DNA of 64,000 bases. It comes from Antennarius striatus (lineage: Eukaryota > Chordata > Actinopteri > Lophiiformes > Antennariidae). Every line of letters begins with the position of its first letter. Position 1 is the stretch's first letter. The notes under the pieces were generated by a model. The model did not search any database and was not told the origin of the DNA. It saw nothing but the letters and a program-made list of their open reading frames with translations. The DNA lies in assembly GCF_040054535.1 (NCBI RefSeq), contig NC_090789.1, positions 4,267,697 to 4,331,696 on the forward strand, written 5' to 3'. Position numbers and translations under genes: made by a program. This document shows positions 46,575 through 59,100 of this stretch, piece by piece.

Positions 46575-49500
46575 ATGAAAGCCTCTATATCTCCCCGAAC
46601 ACCCCCGAGGGACAATGCCAACGATAATTCATACTTCCGAATGATAAACGAGCAACAAGTGGATGATATCTGCATTGATTTATTCTACAAGCCACACACT
46701 ATCTCACTCCTGACGGTTACGCTGCTCAGCCTCATGTACTTCGCGTTCACTAGGTAAAGTAAAATATTAGAACTTTTAAAATCCTTTTTCAAAGGTTTGA
46801 AAACTATGTGAACAAAGCAGTTCTTGTTATCCAGCTCCACAACTGAAGGTATCGCCGAGCTGAATTTGATTCAGGTTAACATATGGTGTTGTTTTTTACA
46901 GGGATGATGAGAACCCTGAAGGCAACCTCCAAGTTGGAGCGATGGTGGTGGTCTTCTTTTTCTTGGTCATAAGTGTCCTGGCCTTTCCTAATGGTAAGAC
47001 ACACTGACTCCATGGTTAAGTTGTGAGTCACATATGGTCTGTCCAGTGTAGCCAGGACACGATTCTTCTGAAAGGAATCATCAGCTATTTTATAAATTAG
47101 TTAATCATGAGAAAAAGTCACATATTCTCTGTGCCCAGATTGCAAAATATGAGGATTTTCTTATTTATAGAATCATTCCATTTTAGTTTAATTTAAACTC
47201 GGCAAATGAAGTCATTTTTAAAGATATAAGGATCATTTATACCTCCTTGTTGATTAACAAATTAACTTTGTGACATATTTTGACAAAATTTGATAAAATG
47301 TAAGTTTAGTCAATAACAATTTTATTTAACTTTCACCTGTCACACAAGCACATCTCACGGCCTCCCTCCGCTGATTAGACTTACTCAGTTGTCATGGTGA
47401 TAACACAGTAGATATAGAACTAATATGTGGTAATATAAAGACTCAATTTCTCCATAATATGAAGACTCCAGACTGAAGAAGACTGTGAGATGTGGTTTGT
47501 GACTTGAAAAACTCAATGTTCAGGTGAACATTGAGTGTGTTTTCCTCAATAATGAATATTATGAATGAGCCATATATTGTTTCACTTTCTTCATCAGGAC
47601 CCTTTACCAGGCCTCACCCGGCTGTATGGCGAATGGTGTTTGGTGAGTGTTTCCAACGCTAACTTAACATCTCACATTAACCTTAATTTCCTGCATAAAT
47701 CTGATTTTAATGCTCCATAATCCTCTCTCTTTTTCATCCTGGTAGGTCTCAGCGTGATGTACTTCTTGTTTCTTGTCTTCTTTCTCTTCCTCAACTGGGA
47801 CCAAGTGAGGTTACTGATGTACTGGTTGGACCCAAACCTGCGCTTTGCCGTACGGGAGGTTGATATCATGGTAAGGATGGTTTTTCCTGGGAACCATCAA
47901 GAACAAAATGATGCTACATCTGTCTGTGAAGGGAATGATAGGTCTCTGATATTGAAAGTTTACTTTAATAGACTCCAAATCTACTACCCAATTAATTTAA
48001 ATTGAAACATATATTAAGTATGAGCTGTTTTTAAAATCGTTTCAGTTTTTGGAATAAGTAATAAATTAAAATGAGATTACATCCAGTTTTTTATTTACAG
48101 ATGCGAAAAAAGTTTTCTTGTTGCCATTCTAGTCCTAATTCTTACTACTTTCCCCTTACCAGGAATATGCTGTGAACTGTTCAATGATAACATGGGAGCG
48201 ACTCATGAGCCACTTTGACATCTTTGCCTTCGGCCACTTTGCAGGCTGGGCCATGAAGGCTCTGCTCATACGCAGCTACAGCCTCTGTTGGACCATCAGC
48301 ATTACCTGGGAAATGACTGAGGTAGTGTTCAAGTTTTTAAGCTGAGGCTAGACTTGTATGTTCTGAAATGTAGACTGCACCTGTCCAAGAGCTAAAGTTT
48401 CAAACAGATCCTGAAACTTTCATCAAGGCTGAGTTTAAGTGTCACTGACAATTGTTCCAAAAAAGTTGAACTTACCCAACTCTCCAACCAAGTTTCATGT
48501 CAGTGGTGTAGTTTAATTGTAAGCCTGCTAAAAGACAGACAAGCTGAATCAATCACTTAACCTGCTTGAAGGAGGAAATAAAAAAATAGTTTTTTTCTAG
48601 ATCCTTATGAATTAAAAAGACTTTTTAATCCCTTTCACCTAAAAGTTTAATTTTTCATTTTCACAGCTGTTCTTTATGCACTTGCTTCCAAACTTTGCGG
48701 AGTGCTGGTGGGATCAGGTGATCTTGGACATACTCTTGTGTAATGGAGGAGGTATCTGGTTGGGTATGACTGCCTGCCGGTTTTTGGAGATAAGGACATA
48801 CCACTGGGCCAGCATCAAGTCAGTGAAGCCAACTGGGTTTTCTTGTCTTTTCCTTTGTTTATTAAGTGCCATTGATATTTTGTGTGTGCATTAATTGAAA
48901 GTAGTTTTTGACATTATAATTCTGGATACTTTTCCATGTATTCATGTTCAAGAGTATCCTCAGAAGTGCACACTTTATCTTCAGGGAAATCCACTCCACT
49001 ACAGGGAAAATAAAGCGAGCTGTGCTCCAGTTCACCCCAGCAAGTTGGATGTATGTGCGCTGGCTTGATCCAAAGTCCTCCTTCCAGAGAGTAGCAGGCA
49101 TCTATTTCTTTATGATCGTATGGCAGGTGATATATTTTTTTAATGTTTCACTCAGAAATACTCCTAAAATTGTCCTTAGAATTCTGACTGTAACTAATTA
49201 TGTAGTAATCTTTTTTCAGATGAACCACTGATTGACCAAAAAAGCTCATTCCCATATTGATTCTGCTGCTCACACTGGTCATAAAATATACAACATGCCA
49301 TAAGAAATGCTCTCATGTTTTGTCTGTATTGCTTTCTCAATCTTCACAGCTGACAGAGTTGAACATATTCTTCTTCAAGCACATCTTCATCTTCCAGGCA
49401 TCTCACCCTCTCAGCTGGTGTCGTATCCTCCTCATTGGAATCATCACTGCGCCCACTGTGCGGTGTGTTCCACCTTCAGCATGACATCATTACTCTTACT

Positions 49501-51349
49501 GCACCCAGGGGCAAAGTTATACAGAATTGACTAGTTTCTAATACCTGGACAATTTTGATTGTAAGATAGGACTTAATCCTGGCATGACAAGTTATTTTGC
49601 AGTGTGTTCAAATCTGAAAAGTTTAATTTTTTTGTGACAGTACATAATTTATTTTTCTTTTGTACCTTTTTCAGACAATATTATGTGTACCTGACAGAGC
49701 CTCAGTGTAAACGAGTTGGCACACAATGCTGGGTGTTTGGGTAACTATGCTGCATCTAATCAGTCCATTCTTTTTAGAAGCTTCTTTCTGTCATTCCAGT
49801 TGGCATATTTTAGGTAAAGTTTCAACAGAGAAAATTTGATGATTACAAACTAAAGGAATCAATGTACAAGTGAACAGTTCCCTCAGTAGCAACGGCTGTG
49901 GTTGTTGTCATCTTGACCACACACATTCTAATTAGCATATAAATGGTTCAAGGTCGTAAAAGCTGCTTGAATGAAGCTGATGGGATAAATCAGTTCTAAT
50001 GTGTCAATTCTGTTGCGGTTTTTTATACAGAAATTTTATAAATTATATGACTACATGTTTTAACATTGTCATTGATTTCATTGCAGACACAAAGCTGCTA
50101 ATAACCTCAGCATGCTCTAGTTTCCATAGCAACAAGACAGCCTGACTCTCTCTGCCATTCTCTATGTCTGGTTATTCTCGATACTGAGGCCATTTTCTGA
50201 TCTGCATGGGAACCGTTAAAACTAAACGCAGCCGTACATTGAGTTAGTGTTATTATGGATTTGAGGGGCAGGGGGAAAAGTAATTTAGCTCCACTGCAAT
50301 GAAATAACATGACCAAGAGAGGGAACCATTTCCAAATACCTGGGTTTTGATTTAACACTCTTTCTTTTTCTCAATAGGGCCATTGTTTTCCTCGAGGCTA
50401 TAATTTGTGTTAAATTTGGTCAAGACTTGTTTTCCAAGACACAAATTCTATATGTCTTCTTATGGCTGCTGTGTTTGGTAAGAAAATGATTATTATCATG
50501 TAACCACTGTATATTTCCTGTGTTCATCTCTTAAGACTATAACACCCTCATGCATATTTTCAAACTTGTGTTGAAAATATGTGGATAACTACTTTGTCAA
50601 ATACTGTTCCCTTGCAACTACTGACTATTTTTTGAAAAGTCAGAACGCTGATCTGATCAGATCTGCCTTAGAACTTAATTTTCCTTGGTAAAGGTAAAAA
50701 CACTGTACAAACAATGTTTGGTGGTACTAAAGATGACTTGATGCAATGTTTATACAATTAGCTGAGGTTGGTTCTTTCCAAACCTTCTAGTTTACTTCAG
50801 TGGTTTTACACCTTAATTCCTGTGTGCTTGTATACTTGTCTGGAAAAAACTGTTTATGACTGGACCTTTTTCCCTGTTTTTTCATGTCTAGGCACTCATC
50901 ACACTTCTGTGCTTATATGGGATGGTGTGGTATGAGCAGAAAAAAATAGAGGTGCGATAGTCTGTTCTTAAAATGCTTTGATTGTTTTATAGAATATGTA
51001 TTATTGTAATATTCATTTATTATTGATATCAGCTGAAATTTTTATTTTTTTTAAATGACTGGTCAGAAATACTTTTAACTCTGAGTTTCATTATGTTTAC
51101 AGACCCTTTCTGTGCGAAGTGATGACTTTATTGACAAAAGCATGGTTGACTCAAGTGGTTTTGGCTCAAATGGAGATCCAGGTCAGTCACATAATAGACA
51201 AACAAATGACTTTTTTAAAATTCAATCCTAAATATTTTAACATAGTTGTGTATTTTTCCTCTGAAGCTGAGAAGGATTCCCTGAGCATTTCCAAACCGAC
51301 AGCACGGAGGACAGCATCTGGGAGAAACAGATCTGAGAATGGAAACTAA
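46575..51349 (+). CDS. ptdss1: Phosphatidylserine synthase 1
   Basis: Thirteen exons: 46575-46753, 46902-46993, 47598-47642, 47746-47870, 48163-48321, 48667-48818, 48985-49126, 49350-49462, 49675-49740, 50378-50477, 50892-50951, 51103-51181, 51267-51349; 1395 nt, 464 aa (human 473). Start [14 protein letters not shown], then [97 protein letters not shown] (split here), [17 protein letters not shown] and [13 protein letters not shown]. The hydrophobic segments match the multi-pass family topology. Family knowledge: an ER/mitochondria-associated-membrane enzyme exchanging serine for the choline of phosphatidylcholine; gain-of-function causes Lenz-Majewski syndrome in man. The C-terminal tail is polar and diverges from human. 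Fish may keep two copies (a/b); which one this is cannot be told. Confidence 0.97.
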
Positions 51350-51492
51350 GGAAGGAAGACAGTGAACAATGGTGACACTGAGTATTCACGTTCTCCGTGA
51401 TTCCAACCTCCCACAACAAAGGGGTAAAATGACTTAATAAGTGTTTACAGCAGGGATTTAATGAATACTTAAAGGACAGAAAGGAAATTACA

Positions 51493-51498
51493 AATAAA
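51493..51498 (+). terminator. ptdss1: ptdss1 proximal polyadenylation signal
   Basis: AATAAA about 145 bases after the stop codon. A distal AATAAA at 52960-52965 would give a 1.6-kb 3' UTR; the interval 51.5-52.9 kb is AT-rich and has no other gene, so both ends may be used. Confidence 0.5.
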
Positions 51499-53105
51499 AG
51501 TCAAATCAAGCCTTGATATATTTAACTTCAACTCAAACACAATATAATGGCTGTGAGAGATGAAGGCAAAACGCAACAGTTAGTTGGAGGCTTTAGACCT
51601 GCAGACTTGGGTTTGTTTCTCAGTAAAATAGGCAATACTGACAGAGTTAACACTGTTTGACAGGAACATTTGTTTTCTATTTTCAATTTAACATACATTT
51701 GAATAGCCATAAATACACTGGATTTGCAAGAATATGTCTTTATTTGTACAGAGAAAACTGTCAGGTTATCCTCAGCCTGATCCTATACCAGCATATTTTA
51801 CTTTCAAATACTGAATGTTCCTTCGATTCTTTGCACTGAGCTCAAGTTATAATCCAGGCCATGACAGCACTCTGAGTGATGTGTCAAGAATTTTTGTACT
51901 TAAACTTAGACACCTTATTGTTTTTGAATCTGTTACTTTATGCTACTTTTGATACCTTAACTACTAAGTGTATATCACAGTTTATGGTGTTAATTTGTGA
52001 TGATTCTTTGTTGGTTTGCTATATTTGTGTCTGTATAATTGTTGAGTGACCACATGCACATATCATTACTCCAGCAAAGCATTGATGCTCTTGTAATATA
52101 CTTGATGCTTTTCTTAATTCAAGATTCCATCACCTGAAACAATGTGTTACTGAGCCAAATGTTGCCTTAATATGTTATTCTTAACCTTTTTTAGCTTCCA
52201 TAAAAGTGGTTATTGGACTTGGGATGTATGTTAGTTTTGTAATTTGTGTTTTGGTGCTTGGTGAGGGAAGTGGTGGTGAATTAATATGCATACTGACATA
52301 TGTTGTTGTGGCATGCGGAAGCAAAAGGATAATTATCCTTTTTGCAATTCTTTTAAGTGATCCAGATGAAAAAATACATTATAGTTTAATGTGAATGTTT
52401 TACAACAAATCATGTACTGTTTAAGTGTAGGACTGCACATTATTTATTATCTGTTATTTGTAACCGATAATGTAATATTTGGTATAATGGAATCATGATT
52501 TTATATGTTTGGGTTTGCTTGTTTTTGCACTCATAATTAAATTAAATCACAGCATTGATTTGTTAATCTTTTTGTTCTATCATTCTTCTACTCATCCTTC
52601 ATATCGATAGTTTGAAATATTTTAACCTCCACCATTGTGATTTCTGTTTCATAGATGAAATAATTTAGAGAACTGAAAGTATTTATTATGGATTCAAAAT
52701 AGCTTTTGCATTGACTGTTAAGCTTTCCTAAGGTGTGTGGGGGTTTTTTTAACCAAAGGTCACATCCTGTGACCCAAGCAACAGGTTAAAACCCATAGAA
52801 ATCAAAATTTTAATTGAAACTGCAACAAGGAAAATATAAGAAATGCGCCATTCTTTACAATTTTCTTTGAGCATTCATGAATGATGAAAAACAATTACTG
52901 TATCAGGACTGTTACTGCCTTCTTAAATTCATTTCGATAATTGAGCTATAATATAGCCTAATAAATTTATTTGATAATACTCCCTGTTGATTATCAAAAC
53001 ATATTTTAGAATCATGGTTGCACAATACTTTAATATCACACTACACAGATATATGGCCTTGTTTCGGCAAAGGCCTTGCAACCTCTCCCTTTGTTTTGAT
53101 CAGGT

Positions 53106-53126
53106 ACTACATTACCCACAATTCAT
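53106..53126 (+). promoter_or_regulatory. nup153: ZNF143/SBS-like element of nup153 promoter
   Basis: ACTACATTACCCACAATTCA about 75 bases upstream of the nup153 ATG combines the ACTACA extension and the TACCCACAAT core of the ZNF143 motif. The 11-base word TTACCCACAAT is also found upstream of uqcrb. Confidence 0.5.
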
Positions 53127-53199
53127 CAGCGAGTGGCCGCTGTCCTGGATGACAGCTATCCGGCGCCGAAACACCGATAGACACTCGGACTAAAGAACC

Positions 53200-56100
53200 A
53201 TGGCGGCCACGGGTGGAGGGAAAATTAGAAGCAGGAGATATCATATTGCCTCTAAACCTTACGCCAAGAATAAACAGGTAAATTGAGTGAAAGTTTCCAT
53301 GCTAAAAGTACATGTCAATGACGTTAGGTTGACTGCAGTATCATAATCTTAAAGCTCTTGTTATTGTTTGTTGAAGTCATTTTAGGCCTCACTTTATCGC
53401 TCGTGGCCTCCACGCGCTGCTAGCATACCAGCGAAATGCTAGTGAGCTAGCAAACTGGCTTATAGGTTAGCAAAATCTGACGGACTTGACAGGTCGAATC
53501 CGGGCATAATAAATCATATAGATTGATTGTCTGTTATTTGTTAACGTACGAGAGAACTCATGACACATTCAGATAATGAAATAAATACAAAGTTCTTAGC
53601 TGTGAGCTAGTTAGCGGAAAGCAAGGAAGTAGAATTCCAAGTGTAAGCTGAAGTAGCTAACGCTTGCTAGCATATGCGAGCAATGTATTGTCTTCTGAAG
53701 TTTGAAGACATCACATCGTCACCGGTAGAAGTGACATGACCGTTTGGTTCTAAATTAAAGACGCTCACATCCGTCTTTGGTTGATTTTCATATTGCTGGA
53801 TTTTAAGACAATTTCCCTGTGCCTGTCGCGAATAAGTATGGATGTAGAGCTAGCTAACGTTAGCCGAACCTCAGCGAGAAAAACTGCGCAGGAAGCATTG
53901 GTTTGAAAGCGAGCCCACATGGTTGTCTTGGGTCCATCTGCCTTATCGATTTAAAATTAAATGGCGTTAAAAATCACAATATAGTGTTGACGGTGGACAA
54001 GACGTGTTGTTAATGTATTTAAGATCCGTCTGTCGTCATCGGGGAGAATATCACAGCAAACCAAATGAGTTTGTTTATATTAATATCCGACTGCTAGTGT
54101 TATCTGACTGGAAAAGCAACATATCTGAAAAGTTTGTTTTGAAAGAGCCACCCGGTAGTTTGAACTTTTGACAATTATACAATTGATTTATCCAAACCAA
54201 TAGTCCTACTTTGGTGATTATATGTTGAACAAAAGCTAACGAAACTGATCGTTATACGATAAATTGGGGTATCACGAACTTTGTCCCGCAGTTCTTCAAA
54301 ACTGAACATTACAATGCAGTGCAGGTTTATAGTGAACTGATTTCAGCACATGAAGGAATGTTGGACTTATTATACATGGTAGTTTGGCACCCACCGAATG
54401 ATCATCTTTTTTAAAACTTATTGATTTTAGTATCAATGTATCATCATCCATGTTTAAACTAGTGACCCCAGTTTTACATAAAGTTTTTTTTCTGAGATGT
54501 TAATTTTATGCCAAAATACTTAATTTAGATTGATTAAATAATTATTGCTGAGTGCTAAAAGAAATGTGTCTGCACTAGAATTACCCAAAAACAGTGATTA
54601 TCCGAATCTTGTGTACAACTGGCATTAAAACTTTGGTTAAGCTTTTCTCCAGCAGCTTGGTTTACACAACACTGCAGAAAGTACCACGATAAAAACATCT
54701 TATATATGTGCCATTGCTCTTGGTTCATCCTACAAGCCGTTTTCACACAGTGTTTGTTTACGTGGAATACATGTAAAAGTACAACTGACTACAGTAACTG
54801 ATCGAAATGGGTAAATGTAAACGCATCATGTACACCCCGTTTACTTGAAAAAAGCTAAGAATACTGAGTTAAGTACTGACATTTTCATTTCTAGGTGATT
54901 GCTTCTCTATAGAGCAGTGACAGTAAAACATGGTTCATTTATTCACACAAACCATGCAAACTACAGGAATGCAGAACTGGATCCTTGTAAGAATGACTTC
55001 TATAGCTCTAAACACACTTGTGCTGTGGTAATTATGACATATGTTATTGACTAGTCCAGGTTGTATGCCTTTGCAAAAAGGTTAAAGTGCAGCGTGACCC
55101 ACAGGTGTATTTTTCAGATAAGTAGAAAGGAAATAGCCCATATGGCTTTTATCATGATTTGAATGCCAGGGTTTAGACAACATAAGCATTCATCATGGAC
55201 GTGCACATTAGTAGTTTTTCTTCTTGTAAGAGCTGATGGGAGTAATTCTGAGGGTAATACCTGGTATGTTTTTCAAGATAAATGTTACAAATTTGACTTG
55301 CTCAACATGCGATTTAACAGTCTTATTCTCCTGTGTATATGTAAAGCATAATTACAGTAATAGATTTTGAGTTTTATTGTTTTATTACCCTCATCTCTTG
55401 TGTTTCAATGACTCCATGCAGTAAAGATATTATTCGTGAATTAGACTTTGAATAATGAGACATTTAATACTTGTTCATTCGAAACTACCAGACTATAGTT
55501 TGCTAAAGGTGCCAAGGAAGTAGCATTTTAAAAGCTTTAGAAAATCACACTATAGCTGTTGACCTACGTTAACTCCTTTTTTTGCAAGCTCCAGTTACAA
55601 AGATTTATCAGCGATTTGAGTAAAAAAACCAACTGCAAAGTAGGAACAAAAGATTAATCGCTTCAGGAATTTTCAAGAAAAGGTGTCCCAACAGTTGCTT
55701 TTTTTCAGATTCTCAAATGACATGATTTTTTTGCTATTTTTTCTCAAACACATCTTTGTATTTAAATGTTGATGCTTTGGGCTCTGGAAAATTACACGGT
55801 CCATTTTTCACAATTGCTCGACATTAATGAATGTGAAATGTGTTTTAAAGTGCCATCATATGTTGGACTGTACCAGAACAAGATGACATAGGAATTGATG
55901 TGATTCAAAATTATTTGAATCACAACCTGGCGTTCATCAAATGGAACAATCCCTGACAGTGGTACAGGGCAGATCAGCGTCACTTGCTCACTGCTTCAGA
56001 TGTACAGTGTATCCCAGGCCTGACCCAGTTTCTGACACTTAGTTAGATTGTGTTTGCTGCTCTTCACTGAGGAAGATGAGTACTGTAGTCTTATTTTAGA

Positions 56101-59100
56101 TAATGCAGTTCGTTGTTCATTGTTTTATTATACATCACAAGAGTGTGTAGATGGTATTTTACATGATAGCAGTTGATACAGAATTGCGCTTTCACAAATT
56201 TGTCACCATACGTTTACCAGTACGCTTGTGGATTTTCTGTTCTTTAGTTATATAAACTTAAAAGTACAGTGAGATTCAAAAGTGTTGCTTTTGTTCTACA
56301 TGCTGACATTTTAGACAATGCTCATTGTCAAAGAAAATCTCTAACTCAGATGCTACTCATAACAGCCTCAATAGATGGTTCTTTGTTTTGTTTATCCAAC
56401 ACTGCTTTTCGTTTCAACCTTTTGTTCACACCTTCCCTTCTCTCCCTCTCATGTTTTCATCGCTAACAGCAGTCAGGCCTCATCAGTCGAGTGACAGACA
56501 CAGTAAAGAGCATCGTTCCCTCCTGGTTGCAAAAGTACTTTAAGAATGGAGATGATCCTGAAGGTGGGGGGTCTGTACTGGGGACAGACCAGAGCAGCCA
56601 GCTGTTGCCACCCCCCACTAATGGCAACGCAGAGGAAACTCCTCCCCTTGATGGACGCGACTCCCCAGAGCCAAGCACCAGTAATACAGGTGAGGATTTA
56701 ATTTTGACCTTCAGGTCATGAAGATATTCATGAAATAATGAACCTTTTTTTTACATGAAACAGAAGAACAACCATAACATGTGAACAGTGGAACAAATAT
56801 CTACTGGTAGATTTCTGTCTGCACATCCTAAGCTTCATGACATATTTGAAAGATGGCGGCTTTTAAGGAGTCGTGCAGTAATCAATCATAAAGTGTTGAT
56901 AAGGCTTTTTTGGACACGCCATCACTTTCATTTCTTCCTCTGTGACTAAGTCTGCAATAAAATGCTGCGTCAGCTTTATTACAAGCATATCCGGAACACT
57001 CAACAGTCAGTTAAAAGCCTCCTAGTTGAGGCGTGAAGCATTCTTGTGATCTGGATTAATGAAAATCTAAGACAACGTTTTATTTATTATTAGAGATTTT
57101 TACACGTTGCCCACTTTACCACCACACTCATCTCTTTTTTCTCTCCTGCACAGAACCGTCAACCAGCCGGGCATCCTTGAACTTTCAGGAATGTGTGCTT
57201 TCTCGACCTCCTCTAAGTCGTTCCCATCTCAATTTCCCCCCTTTGGATGCCTCCTCTCCAACCCTGGGGGCTTCTAGCAGCCTCTTCTCCCAACCCTCCA
57301 CTTCCTCAGTCCCTGGACCGTTTTCCACAGGGTTTTCCTTGGTCAAAGAAATCAAGGACAACCTCTCACAGCACGAAGATGATAACATCTCCACCACTAG
57401 CGGTTTCTCCTCCCGTGCCTCTGATAAAGGTATAAGAAGAGTTGTCTATGCATCTGTTCGTCTAGCTTTTTTCTTTGTCCTATAGAAACAGGTCTATTGA
57501 CATCTTAGTTAGTGCAGTCCAGTGGTGTCACTGAGGTGAAATCTCATGGATGGTTGGCAACCTTAACCTAGATTTCTGCATTGGCATATTTGTTAAGAGG
57601 TCTGTCAATGTCTTACAGATGCCCCCACTTCCAAAACAGCATCATTTCACCAACTCTGGTCCCCAGAGACAGACCGAACAAACTCAGCTATACAGCCTGC
57701 CCAGTCCAGTCTGAAAAAGCCTGCATTCAATCTGTCTGTATTTGGAACTTCGTCTAACGTGAGTATCTGTGTTTGCCAAGAGCTTACCAGCATGAGATGG
57801 TTAAAAACAACAGAACTGTCCAACGCTGCCAGGTAGAATTATCAGAACACATGTCAAAGCAGGAGAAAGTCTGTCCTCAGTTCAGTTCGATTAGTTTAGT
57901 CATCTCACAGATAATTGTTAAAGTCAACTCTGTTTAAGGTGATGATTTTCAGTGTAGAAGAATTATCATCGCTGCTCTGGAAACTACACTCAAATTGTAA
58001 GAAATATGCTTTCTTAAAAATCCAAACTCTCTCCTCCAGTCAACATTCAACAATACGGTGCTAAACTCTAGCCAGCTTGGAGAGTCGCCTTTCTACCCTG
58101 GGAAAACCACGTATGGAGGGGCAGCTGCTGTCAGGAGCGCACGCAGTCGTGCTGGAACACCGTACCAGGTATGCTGATGAGGACTTTGTGTGCCTCCAGC
58201 TAAACAATGAACACAAACACAAGTTTATCACAGTATTTATCATCTTTCCTGCATAAAATATTGTAGATACTTCAGCCTTTCACGGGTGGTGGCTAATTTC
58301 TGACATCCACATGAGGTTGATGTAAATGGTTTACATAATGTTCTTTAATTAGGCATTAAAGTAGTGCATCTGATTGACAGACCCCAGTGAGGAGACAGAT
58401 CAAGGCGAAACCTGCCGCAGCTCAGCCCTGCGGCGTGACCAGCGCCACGGCCAGACGCATCCTGCAATCCTTGGAGCACATGTCGAGTCCTCTTGCTGTA
58501 AGAATGCAAATTCTCCAACTGTTCTCTCCACCGTTGAAAATTTACCTAATATCGGACATGTTTCAGCAGTTGGTGATAGCAGTTATATTCTTGTTTTGAT
58601 AATTATAGTGAAACAATATTTTGATTTTTCTTCCACAGGATGCCAGGAGGATCCCAGCAGCAGCTTCAAGCCCATTTTCTACAGTAAGAACTTTTATGGG
58701 AATGTTTGCAGTTAAACACAATGAATATCTTTTAAGTCTGGAAAATAGTCTGATCAAAAACACCTGAATGTTTGTTATTTGTTTTTGCTTTTGCCTGAAA
58801 ATAGTGTTTTCAAGCTTTTTTTTCTTTCCTTGTAGTCATTGGACGTGACAAATGCAGATCTTTCTTTACATGTCCCATCAAAAAAGAAACGAGTAAGTAC
58901 AGCTTTTTAAAGTTCTTGTGACTCTGCCCTTTCATTCAGGATTTGTCAAAAAAAATTATCTTCTTCGCACTAAACCATCTTCATAAATGTATGCCATGTA
59001 ACCCTGTATATTTTAACCTGATGTTTTCACATCATGAACTTCTTGCTGTCAAGCCAGCTAAGAACAAGGCTTAGTGATGAGTAAACATATCGTTTTACAA

